Counted from the stretch's first letter, positions 25,895 through 34,557 are shown. The stretch is DNA of 64,000 nucleotides from Streptococcus vicugnae (GCF_016461705.1 NZ_JAEMHW010000002.1:186001-250000), one strand, 5' to 3'. Numbers and translations: made by a program. The notes: generated by a model not told the origin, from the letters alone.

Positions 25895-27295
25895 TCAAAA
25901 AATAATTTTCTGCAAAAATAAATCATTAATAGCTTTTTTGATATTAACACTCTCTACGCCACAATAAGATAATTGCATTATATAGATAATAAATTCCATT
26001 AATATTATGTCAATTATCGTTGTAGAATTAAACTCTTTATCCAAATTTCCATGTGCAAAATCATTCCTTTGCTCAGCAAGTCTAGAGGAAATATTATTGA
26101 TATTAAACTCTTCATTATTTCTTAAATATAATTTTTTACCAAATAACTCTATTTCGTCTTGATAATCTTTAAAAATCAGCTGGATTTTTTGGTTTAAAGG
26201 GGTGAAACTCCGTATTGATTTTCTTAACTTTTTATAAATCGCTTTCTCTCTTCCTGTTGAACTCTCTATTAATTTAACAATTTCCTCCTCAACAGCATTT
26301 TCTGCGACAGTAGCTTTCTGACTCTTTTGGTCATCTATATTTGGATATTTTTTCTTAAATTCCCATTCAAATGCAGTCATAACAGAAAGGAAGCTAGCTA
26401 CATCAACTACAGTTGATTCCTCATAATTTTTAGGTATATGTCGTAAAAATAGCCTATCCTCAGCTATACAATTTAATATATCTACAGCATGTTCCTCAAT
26501 TAGGTTAGCTGAAATATACCCTCTCTTTTCAGGAGTACTTTCACAAATTACTTCAGACGATTCATACATGATACCTATTTTGACTTTATTTGAGACTAGA
26601 TTAACCCCATTAAACACAATGTTTCTTCTATAACAAAGAAATTGAATAAATTGTCTAGCGATTTCATACAAGTGTAAAATAAAAATATAATCATTAGTGG
26701 GCTCAAATTCAAATCTCATCGTTGAATTAAATACAATAGAAGAATTATTCTGTTTTTCAGATATTTTCGTTGCTATTCCAAAATATAACCCTATTTCTCT
26801 TCCTTCTAAATTAAAAACTCTATTTTTTATTTTTCTAGGATTATTTTTTTGTGCCTTCAAAATTATATCTTTATCACTAGTTTCATGTGAAATTGTATAC
26901 ACTCTATGCATAGGATGGATGTAATCTAGCTCTTGGCAAGAGAATTCCATGCACGATATAGTTTCATCACTTTTTCTACATAAAATAAAAGCATTGATTT
27001 CTATCTCAAACTTATTTTCATTTTCAGAAAAAATACTGCCTTTTCTAGGCAAAAATATAATAGTTTGATAATTACTTTCATTGCACTTCCCTATTAAAAT
27101 ATCGTCTTGAACAAATAAAGGAGCACTTTTTGAACAACGCAACCCTGTCAAACTATCTTTTTCTGTAAAAAAATCCATAAATAATGCCATAAATTTATCT
27201 TTCGGAGGTATTAATTGCAGAATTTTTCCATCAAATAAAAAAACAAATTCAATATCTTTATATATAACATTTCCTGTATACATTTGTCTTTCCAA
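25895..27295 (-). CDS. ApeA-like HEPN-domain protein (putative abortive-infection RNase)
   Basis: 466 aa. The TTG start at 27295 has GGGGAG about 7 nt upstream; the next ATG (27283) would be too far. The N-terminal half (about 5-240) is beta-rich, resembling the N-terminal domain of ApeA-type proteins. The C-terminal half is helical and contains R410-NDFA-H415 in AEQRNDFAHG, a canonical HEPN RX4H RNase motif. ApeA-type proteins give phage resistance alone in E. coli. Here the gene follows the GIY-YIG/helicase gene by 16 bp, implying joint expression. Confidence 0.65.
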   Translation of the reverse strand: MERQMYTGNVIYKDIEFVFLFDGKILQLIPPKDKFMALFMDFFTEKDSLTGLRCSKSAPLFVQDDILIGKCNESNYQTIIFLPRKGSIFSENENKFEIEINAFILCRKSDETISCMEFSCQELDYIHPMHRVYTISHETSDKDIILKAQKNNPRKIKNRVFNLEGREIGLYFGIATKISEKQNNSSIVFNSTMRFEFEPTNDYIFILHLYEIARQFIQFLCYRRNIVFNGVNLVSNKVKIGIMYESSEVICESTPEKRGYISANLIEEHAVDILNCIAEDRLFLRHIPKNYEESTVVDVASFLSVMTAFEWEFKKKYPNIDDQKSQKATVAENAVEEEIVKLIESSTGREKAIYKKLRKSIRSFTPLNQKIQLIFKDYQDEIELFGKKLYLRNNEEFNINNISSRLAEQRNDFAHGNLDKEFNSTTIIDIILMEFIIYIMQLSYCGVESVNIKKAINDLFLQKIIF

Positions 27296-27311
27296 ATCAA
27301 TCTCCCCTCCA

Positions 27312-29036
27312 TTATACCTCTTTCAACGCTTTCTGTAATTCTTCGTCAACAGCAAATAGATACAATCCATTAACGCCTCGAGTTAGTAAAACATTCAATT
27401 CGTTTTTTAATAATGTTTCACCGAATTTCATTTTAGTTCCATCGGCTAGTGTTCTGTTGCGAATGGCTTTTTCGTTACAGCTAGCGCTTGGATCAAAAAC
27501 GATTTTCCCGTCGCGATATTTTACTGATGGCCCAATAATGACTGCAGCATAGTTTAAGTCAAATCCTTGGATGGTATACGTTGAACCAACTTCAGCAATT
27601 GTTTGTTTCTGTTCTGCCCATGAAAGGTTTTTGGTTGCTCTATCTTTGGGTAACTGTAAATTCCATGGCATTGAAAAATCCCCAATTCTCACATTCCAAT
27701 ATTGGTCGTCTTCTGGTTTACCGTTTTGCTTATATTTCCAATCATAAGTCGCCAGCATTCGTGAAATGCCATGTTCTTGGTCTTGGTTCTTTTCTTTGAT
27801 GGCTTCGTACATCTCTTGTGGAGAATCAAATACTCTAAAATCATATTTATCGTCTTTTCTGAACGGATAAATAACTTGCTCATCTACTAAACTGCGAATC
27901 CAATCAATAGTTGATTGTTGGGCGTTAATTCGCATTTGATTGCGTAACGATATCACACACTGAGCATCCAATCTGATTTCTGCTAAATCCGAACTTTCCC
28001 AAACTTGTTCAGTTGTCAAAATTTGATTTTCATCAAAAACAGCTACCACAACTTTAGCATTTGCTAATAGGTCTTTCAGATGATTTTTTCCTTGATAAGA
28101 CTGTTTTCCCTGAGTTAATAATAAGTGCGCCTCGTCGACAATAACAATATCTGCTTTTGAATCCGTTTTAGACTGTGAGTTAATAAAGCTTGTTGGTTTC
28201 ATAATAACCTCAGCTCCATTTTTATTCTTTAAGCCCAATTTCTTTGCCAGTTGCTGATAGACTGTTAATTGTTGTTCATGATTAACCAAAAGGTGAACAG
28301 ATATCTTATCTTTGTCAATAGGAAATTCATCTGAATTAAACAATTCATAAAGCAAACTGCTCATTAGAACGGTTTTTCCAGAACCAGCTTCTCCCTCAAC
28401 TAAGATTAATTGTCCTTCAAGATTTTGACTTAGATTTGAAAGAATTTGAAGTATAATATCATTTTTTGCATCATCTTGTTCCTTTGTTAATTTATGGAAA
28501 GGTGATGCCTTAAATAGCGCCGAATCACGAATAACAGATTCTAATGGGAAAAGTACACTATTTAATGAATGTAGCTTACGCCATACTTTTGAAAAAATTG
28601 AATCCATCATATCAGAAGTATAATAATCATTTTGAGGATTTCCTCTTCGATTACTAACATTTTTTACAGATTCTGAACTTAATAAATATTGTAGTAATTT
28701 ATTTTCAATGTCTAGCGTCAGCGATTTATTAAAATACCGATGGCCTATGATATACATCTCAGAAGTTTTTGAATTACCTAGTCTTTTAAAATCTTCACGA
28801 GTAGCATCGTTTTGATGTTGTCTTGTTCGGCGATTAATATCAGAGGTTTCTCCAACATAAACACTATAGCTATGTTTCTTATTAGATACTTTATCATCAA
28901 TGATGTAAACTGTTGGATAATCTAAAAGTAATTGCTCATCTTTCTCAGGAAGTTTCTTATCTTTAATAGCTTTTACCGAGAAAGAATTATAACTCACCTT
29001 TTCTATAATTGGTGAATATTTATCTTTGAGTGACAT
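27312..29036 (-). CDS. GIY-YIG nuclease fused to SF1 helicase-like DUF2075 domain
   Basis: 574 aa. N-terminal GIY-YIG domain (about 40-135): VYIID (43-47), YVGE (60-63), R69/R70, H74, E111 in LDIENKLLQYL and Asn-rich end near 129-136. The ATPase follows: Walker A GEAGSGKT (215-222), Walker B DIVIVDEAH (296-304), motif III FDENQ (334-338), then STYTIQGFDLNYAAVIIG (about 485-502) and NVLLTRGVNGLYL (about 548-560), as in DUF2075. A structure-specific nuclease driven by a helicase is inferred. It is the first gene of a three-gene operon. Confidence 0.8.
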   Translation of the reverse strand: MSLKDKYSPIIEKVSYNSFSVKAIKDKKLPEKDEQLLLDYPTVYIIDDKVSNKKHSYSVYVGETSDINRRTRQHQNDATREDFKRLGNSKTSEMYIIGHRYFNKSLTLDIENKLLQYLLSSESVKNVSNRRGNPQNDYYTSDMMDSIFSKVWRKLHSLNSVLFPLESVIRDSALFKASPFHKLTKEQDDAKNDIILQILSNLSQNLEGQLILVEGEAGSGKTVLMSSLLYELFNSDEFPIDKDKISVHLLVNHEQQLTVYQQLAKKLGLKNKNGAEVIMKPTSFINSQSKTDSKADIVIVDEAHLLLTQGKQSYQGKNHLKDLLANAKVVVAVFDENQILTTEQVWESSDLAEIRLDAQCVISLRNQMRINAQQSTIDWIRSLVDEQVIYPFRKDDKYDFRVFDSPQEMYEAIKEKNQDQEHGISRMLATYDWKYKQNGKPEDDQYWNVRIGDFSMPWNLQLPKDRATKNLSWAEQKQTIAEVGSTYTIQGFDLNYAAVIIGPSVKYRDGKIVFDPSASCNEKAIRNRTLADGTKMKFGETLLKNELNVLLTRGVNGLYLFAVDEELQKALKEV

Positions 29037-29118
29037 AATCTCAATCCTTTTCTGAAAACGTTTCGTTAGCTTCTATTATATCACTTAAAATAAAAAAATC
29101 TTAACCATTCAAATAAAA

Positions 29119-29153
29119 AAACTTACCTGGCTCTTCATAAAACTAGGTAAGTT
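29119..29153 (-). terminator. Terminator of the hdiR-umuC operon
   Basis: ACTTACCT (29121-29128) pairs with AGGTAAGT (29145-29152); on the minus strand the stem is followed by TTTTTTT. It separates the mutagenesis cassette from the defence operon. Between here and 29231 only a very short acidic reading frame (ending EEVEDEERED) is seen. Confidence 0.82.
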
Positions 29154-29230
29154 ATTCTTGGTTAGTCTTCACGTTCTTCATCTTCAACCTCTTCCAACCC
29201 CACCAATTGTCATTGGCATCTCCTTTTGGG

Positions 29231-29509
29231 TTATCTTACCTCATACCGATACGTTCTGACTTGGGGGCTTTCTTGGGTGGTGATGATGGTGAAGTAAAAG
29301 TAATGGTCGCGGTGGTCTTTGCTGTTTTCTTTATTGAGTTTGAAGTAGTTTTTCTGGGTTAGGGCCATTTCTCGTAGGATGTCATCTGTGAGAAAGGTTA
29401 GGGGGATATCCATGTTAGAGTATTTGTAGAAGTCTTCTTCAAACTTAAGATAGCTCTCTGAAAAATAATCTAGTTGTAGTTTGTCTTGGTAGAGTTCGTA
29501 TCAGCTCAT
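29231..29509 (-). pseudogene. DUF5960-like small protein, nonsense codon at position 3
   Basis: The ATG at 29509 follows the upstream stop directly, with AGGAGG at ideal distance. The frame reads Met-Ser-TGA (29501-29503) and continues YELYQDKLQLDYFSESYLKFEEDFYKYSN, then MDIPLTFLTDDILREMALTQKNYFKLNK to the end, 92 codons in all. It resembles the small DUF5960 proteins that follow umuC-type genes in streptococci. Only an internal Met at 29413, without RBS, could give a 60-aa product. Probably inactive. Confidence 0.65.
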
Positions 29510-29860
29510 TTATACCTCCTCGATGCCGATGGTGATAATGTCATTGATATCAAGCGCGTGGTAATGGTGTCTAGTCTGCAAGGTGATATTTGTTGGGGTT
29601 AATTCAACCACTTGTCCGCTGATGATTTTATGGCCAAGGCCATCTTTTAGGGTAAAAAGGCCAGTCAATTGACTAGCATAGAGTTGTCCGATTAAGGTTA
29701 ATTTTTCAGCTTTGCTGAGTTGGCTAGAGAGGTTTTCTTTTTGGCTGTCGTGTTTTAAAGAGGTGGTGTGTTCGGATAAGAAAAATCCCATCCACTTCTC
29801 CATGCCTCGGTCTTGATGCTCACGCGCCGATTGAAATGGTAAATAACTACGATCAATCAT
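29510..29860 (-). CDS. YolD-like protein, partner of the Y-family polymerase
   Basis: 116 aa. MIDRSYLPFQSAREHQDRGMEKWMGFFLSEHT is typical of YolD-like proteins encoded after umuC/uvrX-type genes in Firmicutes; the C-terminus forms a small beta domain (ISGQVVELTPTNITLQTRHHYHALDINDIITI). It overlaps the polymerase gene by 4 bp (ATGA). Members are thought to assist the translesion polymerase. Confidence 0.8.
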   Translation of the reverse strand: MIDRSYLPFQSAREHQDRGMEKWMGFFLSEHTTSLKHDSQKENLSSQLSKAEKLTLIGQLYASQLTGLFTLKDGLGHKIISGQVVELTPTNITLQTRHHYHALDINDIITIGIEEV

Positions 29861-31272
29861 TTTAATCCATCTAATCCTCCAGCAGAATGTCCTCCGACCA
29901 AACGGCTGCGCTCCAAACTTCGTGAAGCTTCCTTCAAAGCATTAGCTTTTTGAATCGTTGTAAAGCCGAATTGGTCGCGAATGGCATCGATTGCTGACTG
30001 GAGCCTTTCTTCTTTTTCTATTTTCTCAACGTCGTCAAAAAGGGAAATCAAACCATAAGATTCATCAACCAAGCCTGAATAAGAAACACCGATATGTCTA
30101 ACCACTCCTCCCGTGTATTTTTTACGAAAAAGGGTTGTGACGTGTTTGATTAATTGGTTAGTATTATTAGTTGGCTCGATTTTCACCTGGGCTTGAAGGT
30201 GTCTTTGTGGCGCAGCTTTTGAAAAGCCAACGTAAATCGACACATTAGTCGTTTTTTTGTGGGCACGTCTAAGACGTATGGCTACCTGCTCTGCCATTTC
30301 CCCAAAAACTAACTCGATATCAGCCTGTTTGGTGTAATCACGCGGAAGAACCTGAGAGTTTCCGATACTCTTTGACTTAGCTTTATAAGGCTTGTGAACG
30401 TTGCTCTCATCAATGCCGTTAGCATGAAAAAAGAGGTCAACGCCAACAACACCAAGCTCTTTCTTAAGAATATCAGGATTACAATTGGCAAGTTCCTTGA
30501 TAGAGAAAATGCCAAGCTTATTTAGGCGTTTTTCCATACGGCTACCAATTCCCCAAAAGTCTGTCATTTTCGAAATAGCCCAAACCTTACTTTCGACATC
30601 TTCATAGGACCAATTAGCCCGCATGGTCGGGGTCTTTTTAGCTTCGTTATCAAGTGCCAACTTGGCTAGTAAGGGATTGGCATTAGACATACCAACCGTT
30701 GAATAAATTCCTGTTTGCCGCCAAATGTCTTTTTGAATTTTTGCTGAAATCATCTCAAGCTTATCTTTTCGACTGATGCTCTTATCAGGAACAAAGTAAT
30801 TCAAAGACGACGTTAAATCAATAAATCCTTCATCAATCGAATAAGGTAGAATGTCTTCTGGGCTAGCGTAATTTTGAAAAATGTGCTGAATCTCAATATT
30901 CTTTTCAATGTAAGCATCCATGCGCGGTGGCACAATCCAAGTCGCCTTTGCCCAATTTTCAATGAAAGCGACATACTCAGGCGTGGTTGGTAAACCTTGA
31001 CGTTTGGCATTGTAATAGGAAAACTTGCGCGTGTGCACATCAAACGGCAAATCATAAGCACGGCTGACATTTGACTTGCCAAAAACTTTCTTGAACGTCG
31101 GTGAAGATGCCAAAATCAAGCCACTGGCATTTTCCGCTCGACTCATAACACATAAGGACGTTTTTAAAGGATGCAAGCCACGCGCCACACACTCCACACT
31201 AGCATAAAAAGATTTCATATCCACAAAGGCAATATCAGAGCGTGGCTCTCGTGAATAATCAAAATACCCCAT
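29857..31272 (-). CDS. umuC: Y-family translesion DNA polymerase (UmuC/ImpB type)
   Basis: 471 aa. Palm motifs DMKSFYASVECVARG (first catalytic Asp) and YSIDEGFIDLT (second Asp-Glu) are intact. A helix-hairpin-helix segment (WGIGSRMEKRLNKLGIFSIKELAN) and little-finger domain (about 300-400) follow. These polymerases bypass DNA lesions with low fidelity. Position between an HdiR-type repressor and a YolD-like gene matches the HdiR-controlled SOS-like mutagenesis operon described for S. uberis. Full length. Confidence 0.93.
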   Translation of the reverse strand: MGYFDYSREPRSDIAFVDMKSFYASVECVARGLHPLKTSLCVMSRAENASGLILASSPTFKKVFGKSNVSRAYDLPFDVHTRKFSYYNAKRQGLPTTPEYVAFIENWAKATWIVPPRMDAYIEKNIEIQHIFQNYASPEDILPYSIDEGFIDLTSSLNYFVPDKSISRKDKLEMISAKIQKDIWRQTGIYSTVGMSNANPLLAKLALDNEAKKTPTMRANWSYEDVESKVWAISKMTDFWGIGSRMEKRLNKLGIFSIKELANCNPDILKKELGVVGVDLFFHANGIDESNVHKPYKAKSKSIGNSQVLPRDYTKQADIELVFGEMAEQVAIRLRRAHKKTTNVSIYVGFSKAAPQRHLQAQVKIEPTNNTNQLIKHVTTLFRKKYTGGVVRHIGVSYSGLVDESYGLISLFDDVEKIEKEERLQSAIDAIRDQFGFTTIQKANALKEASRSLERSRLVGGHSAGGLDGLK

Positions 31273-31476
31273 CTAAGCCTCCATGGTAATTAAGATAGAA
31301 TCATTGACCAAAAAGGCGTATGGTGAGAGTTCACTGTCTTGATTTTCCGGTAAATAAACTCTTGAAAATCGCTGATGCATGACAGATTCCGCAAAATCAT
31401 CCATATCAAAAATTTCGACCTTGCTATCAGGAGCTAAGTCATATGAATCTAAATCTAAAATATCTTTTAATCGCAT
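31273..31476 (-). CDS. 67-aa conserved small protein of the hdiR-umuC operon
   Basis: Between the repressor and the polymerase with no gaps (1 bp on one side, adjacent on the other). Acidic, with MRLKDILDLDSYDLAPDSKVEIFDMDDFAESVM and a C-terminal YAFLVNDSILITMEA. No family recognised. Its fixed place in the cassette suggests a regulatory or polymerase-accessory role. Confidence 0.75.
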   Translation of the reverse strand: MRLKDILDLDSYDLAPDSKVEIFDMDDFAESVMHQRFSRVYLPENQDSELSPYAFLVNDSILITMEA

Positions 31477-31477
31477 C

Positions 31478-32164
31478 TTATCCTCCTATGATTGGCATAA
31501 AGCTCCCAACAATTTTCCCGACAATCCTTGGATTATCCTCATAAGGAGCAAATTTGTCCGCATAATCTTTGTTAATCGATACTAGGCGTAGCCCATTTTC
31601 CTCGCGGTAAACTTTTTTGATATAAGTCTGTGAATTCCAAACAACGGCATAAACCGCGCCGTCATAATCAAAACCAGTCTCACGAATGAGGGCGACAGAG
31701 CCATTGTGATAAGTAGGCTCCATAGAATCCCCATCAATCCACGAGGCAAAATCATGCGCCAACTCTTTATCAAAATAAACTGTATCGTAATCCATATCAT
31801 CATAGACATTAGCACCGATACCAGCTGACAAACGTTCGTAAACCTTGTAAGCAAAACGTGGTTCTTGAACCATAGTAACCACCTTGCGCTGCTGTTCAAG
31901 TAAATCTTGAACATAAGTCAAAGCTTTATCCTGATTTTGGTCAGTTAATTGCTTATAAAGAGTCGCAATCTCAAGCTCAGAAAAATAGCCGTGCGACACT
32001 TGCAAAAGCTCTTCTAACTTAGCCAAGTTAGCTTTTGTTGGCTTTGCCGTACCTTTTTCCCAAGCAAAATAAGACTGTTTAGAAATCCCAAGCTCCTTTG
32101 CCAGTTCTGTCTGCTTCAAACCAAGCTCCAAACGACGATTTTTTAACTTTTCAGGATAATACAT
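31478..32164 (-). CDS. hdiR: HdiR-type repressor (HTH plus S24 self-cleaving domain)
   Basis: 228 aa from the ATG at 32164, with AGAGGTG upstream; the GTG at 32173 overlaps that RBS. HTH at about 7-55 (LGLKQTELAKELGISKQSYFAWEKG). The S24 domain has the Ala-Gly cleavage site in RLSAGIG (about 114-115), Ser in DGDSMEPTY (about 147) and Lys in TYIKKVY. DNA damage should trigger cleavage and open the downstream umuC operon. It is closely related to the repressor at 14036-14716, with the same C-terminal KFAPYxxNPRIxGKIVG. Confidence 0.92.
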   Translation of the reverse strand: MYYPEKLKNRRLELGLKQTELAKELGISKQSYFAWEKGTAKPTKANLAKLEELLQVSHGYFSELEIATLYKQLTDQNQDKALTYVQDLLEQQRKVVTMVQEPRFAYKVYERLSAGIGANVYDDMDYDTVYFDKELAHDFASWIDGDSMEPTYHNGSVALIRETGFDYDGAVYAVVWNSQTYIKKVYREENGLRLVSINKDYADKFAPYEDNPRIVGKIVGSFMPIIGG

Positions 32165-32218
32165 CAAACTCACCTCTTTTATCGTATTTTGTAAAGATAA
32201 ACTGATTTGCTTTCAAAA

Positions 32219-32236
32219 GTCAGTTATATAACTGAC
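32219..32236 (-). promoter_or_regulatory. Palindromic operator upstream of hdiR-umuC
   Basis: GTCAGTTATATAACTGAC is a perfect 18-bp palindrome, extending to 22 bp (32217-32238). It shares GTYAGTT-N4-AACTRAC with the site at 14001-14018 and lies 55 bp before the hdiR start. Likely HdiR-binding site. Confidence 0.8.
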
Positions 32237-32246
32237 TTAATTATAT

Positions 32247-32273
32247 AAAAAAAGTGGATCATTGTCCACTTTG
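32247..32273 (-). terminator. Terminator after the small membrane-anchored gene
   Basis: AAAGTGGA / TCCACTTT hairpin with a minus-strand TTTTTTT tail. Confidence 0.8.
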
Positions 32274-32299
32274 ACATGTAGATGAAGTCGCAAAGATTA

Positions 32300-32757
32300 T
32301 TACCAATTTTCCCACTCGGTTTTAACGGTCACATCGCCATAATCTTTAGGTGAAAACTTACTATCATAGATAGAACACCAGTCTTTTAACACTTTTTGGT
32401 TTACGATTTCATCGTAATATTTATCTAAATCAGATGCCATGATGCCGTATTTTGCAAGATAAGTTTTGACCTTAGAGTGATCTTCGATGTATTTATCTGA
32501 GTTAGCTAAATTAAGCCGATTTGGATAACTAATAGTCGGCTCAAACTTATCAGTTTCATTCATGTCTTTATCAATGATTTTATAATTTTTAATGTCAGCA
32601 TCCTTTATTTTATAGAAATCATTCTCACCTAAATAATTTCCTTTCATTTCTAAATACAGTTCATCAAAAATATTCTTGGGTTGACTAAGATAATGATGAA
32701 GACCAAAAGTTAATGCTGCAACTAGCAAGACTAGAATAGCTATTAGTTTTTGATCAT
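32300..32757 (-). pseudogene. Membrane-anchored secreted protein with a one-base frameshift in an A5 tract
   Basis: AAAGGAGG leads to an ATG at 32757 reading Met-Ile-Lys-Asn-stop. Adding one A to the run of five (32747-32751 as T on the + strand) gives MIKKLIAILVLLVAALTFGLHHYL and joins the long frame ending TEWENW, about 152 aa. One N-terminal TM helix and an extracellular domain are predicted. It lies downstream of a type VII effector gene. The tract could allow phase variation; otherwise the gene is broken or the base is an error. Confidence 0.65.
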
Positions 32758-32767
32758 AAATCCTCCT

Positions 32768-33043
32768 TTATTTGCCTGTCGCAGACTCTATGCGATTCAA
32801 AAATACAGCTTCAAAATCACTGGCTACTGAATGAAGATTATCTGACGCTGTTTTAACAGCTGATGTGATTTGTGTCAGTATAGTTGCAGATTTATCAATC
32901 GCTTCGTGGCAACGTGTGTTTCCTGCTAAATTAGTCTGTGTGTCTTTGCTGACAGTGGCACTTGAAGACAAGGTCTGACAAGCGTTAGCTAACTGACTAG
33001 CATAGGTATGCGCTACTTCTTGATTACTTTTGACTGTTCCCAT
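32768..33043 (-). CDS. WXG100-like type VII secretion effector (TIGR04197 family)
   Basis: 91 aa from MGTVKSNQEVAHTYASQLANACQTL at 33043 with AAAGGA upstream; the longer frame extends into a terminator. Small, helical, Thr/Ser/Ala-rich, with paired long helices (about 5-45 and 50-85), matching the SACOL2603-like TIGR04197 family. Such proteins are exported by type VII secretion. No secretion genes (essC, esaA) are in the window, so it is an orphan here. Confidence 0.72.
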   Translation of the reverse strand: MGTVKSNQEVAHTYASQLANACQTLSSSATVSKDTQTNLAGNTRCHEAIDKSATILTQITSAVKTASDNLHSVASDFEAVFLNRIESATGK

Positions 33044-33103
33044 AAAAAAATCCTTTTCACCTAATTTATTTTTCACTTTATCATAAAAACGCTTATAAGA
33101 CAG

Positions 33104-33127
33104 AAAAAAAGCGGACTTAGGCCCGCC
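33104..33127 (-). terminator. Terminator of the MATE gene at 33137
   Basis: GCGGGC / GTCCGC hairpin with loop CTAA (minus strand), followed by TTTTTTT. Confidence 0.8.
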
Positions 33128-33136
33128 TAAATTCAA

Positions 33137-34462
33137 CTATTGTATGGTATTCATCCATTTTCTACTGCGGAACATAAAGACTGACACGATAAAACGGAAC
33201 AATTCCTCTTGCGATAGAATAAAATAAACCCAAACAATCGGCAATTTTAAAACCAAGCCGGTAAAGAGCCCTAACGGAACACCGATACACCAAGTTCCTA
33301 AAATATCAATAATCATAATATACTTAGTTCTACCACCACTTCGAATAATGCCTCCGCCTAGTATCATGTTTTGAACTTTGACAGGTGCTAATATGGCAAA
33401 TGTTATGAGTAATTGTGTGCCGACACGGCTGACATCGTCACCGACATTGTACAGATTGATATAAAATCCTTGGCTAAGTACAAGAATAACTGACAAAATC
33501 AAGGAAGCCACAAAACCGTAAAGACATAGTCTCTTAGAATCTTGATAGGCCCTATCGTAATCATGTTCACCCAGACGACGACCAATCAAAATTCCCGCAG
33601 CTTGCGATAGACCAGCCAAAGCTCCGATAAATAACCCTTGGATTGGACCAGTTAAGGACATCCCCGCAAGTTCACTAGTCCCCATATGACCATAAATATA
33701 AGTGTTAACATTTTGCCCAATAGTCCAAAGCAACTCATTAACAACAATCGGTGTCAGCATGACAATATACTGAACAACTTCTACTTTTTTCATATGTAAA
33801 TCAAAAGCAAAACGGCATGTTCTACGATAGAAGTAAATCATCAAGAGCAGATTCACAACTTGTGATAAGAGACTAGCAACTGCAGCTCCCTTTATCCCCA
33901 TAGGGCTTATACCAAAATGACCAAAAATCAAAACATAGTTCATAAAGGTATTGACCAGAGCCGCCACAGCACTAATGTACAAAGGATATTTGGCACGGTT
34001 ACGACAACGTAATTGTACCGCTAACAGTGTCGAAATCCCAGACAATGGATAAACCCAAGCCAGAATTTGAAGATAGGGTTTCGCCGATAAAACAACACTG
34101 CTATCTTTGGTGAAAATACCTGCAAGTTCGCTTGGCAAGGATAAGCAAAGCACCATGGTAAACAAGGCTAATGCTAACATGACCAAAAGATTAACAGACA
34201 TACTTGTATTAATCTTTTTCTGATCATTTTTCCCCATGTACTGGGAAACCATAATCCCTGTTACCGTAGCGATAGCCCCACTGACAAAAGCAAAAACAAA
34301 CTGTGGTTTTCCACCAACCTCAACAGCTGCAATTGCAGTTTTTCCAAGTTGTCCGACCATTAACTGGTCAATCATAGAAAACGACGACTGAAGCATTGCT
34401 TGTAAAGCAACTGGAATAGCAATAGCCATTGCTTCTTTCAAGAATTCTTTTCTTTTTGTCAT
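33137..34462 (-). CDS. MATE family efflux transporter
   Basis: 441 aa from MTKRKEFLKEAM at 34462, with GGAG 7 nt upstream (ATG at 34468 is too close). Twelve TM helices; the two MatE halves begin with IAIPVALQAMLQSSFSMIDQLMVGQLG and LTPIVVNELLWTIGQNVNTYIYGHMG. Members export drugs or metabolites in exchange for Na+ or H+. Single gene with its own promoter overlapped by a cre-like palindrome. Confidence 0.9.
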   Translation of the reverse strand: MTKRKEFLKEAMAIAIPVALQAMLQSSFSMIDQLMVGQLGKTAIAAVEVGGKPQFVFAFVSGAIATVTGIMVSQYMGKNDQKKINTSMSVNLLVMLALALFTMVLCLSLPSELAGIFTKDSSVVLSAKPYLQILAWVYPLSGISTLLAVQLRCRNRAKYPLYISAVAALVNTFMNYVLIFGHFGISPMGIKGAAVASLLSQVVNLLLMIYFYRRTCRFAFDLHMKKVEVVQYIVMLTPIVVNELLWTIGQNVNTYIYGHMGTSELAGMSLTGPIQGLFIGALAGLSQAAGILIGRRLGEHDYDRAYQDSKRLCLYGFVASLILSVILVLSQGFYINLYNVGDDVSRVGTQLLITFAILAPVKVQNMILGGGIIRSGGRTKYIMIIDILGTWCIGVPLGLFTGLVLKLPIVWVYFILSQEELFRFIVSVFMFRSRKWMNTIQ

Positions 34463-34491
34463 ATGCATTCTCCATATTTTATGATAATTGC

Positions 34492-34524
34492 ATTATACCG
34501 CAAACGTTTGCAAACCACTAGTGG
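34492..34524 (-). promoter_or_regulatory. MATE promoter with cre-like palindrome
   Basis: Minus-strand -10 TATAAT (34497-34492) lies next to GCAAACGTTTGC (34500-34511), a palindrome close to the CcpA cre consensus. A second palindrome, CCACTAGTGG (34515-34524), abuts it. Position suggests repression of the pump; catabolite control is inference. Confidence 0.55.
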
Positions 34525-34557
34525 TCCATCTGCACAATTTTTTTAGGCATTTAGCCT

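Noticed and set aside
29155-29230. Short acidic frame ending EEVEDEERED downstream of the DUF5960-like gene
   Set aside because: Too short, with the RBS-linked ATG in another frame that stops after about 9-11 codons; could be a broken remnant but cannot be supported.
31582-31914. 110-codon frame overlapping hdiR
   Set aside because: Same-strand, out-of-frame shadow of the S24 domain with no RBS.
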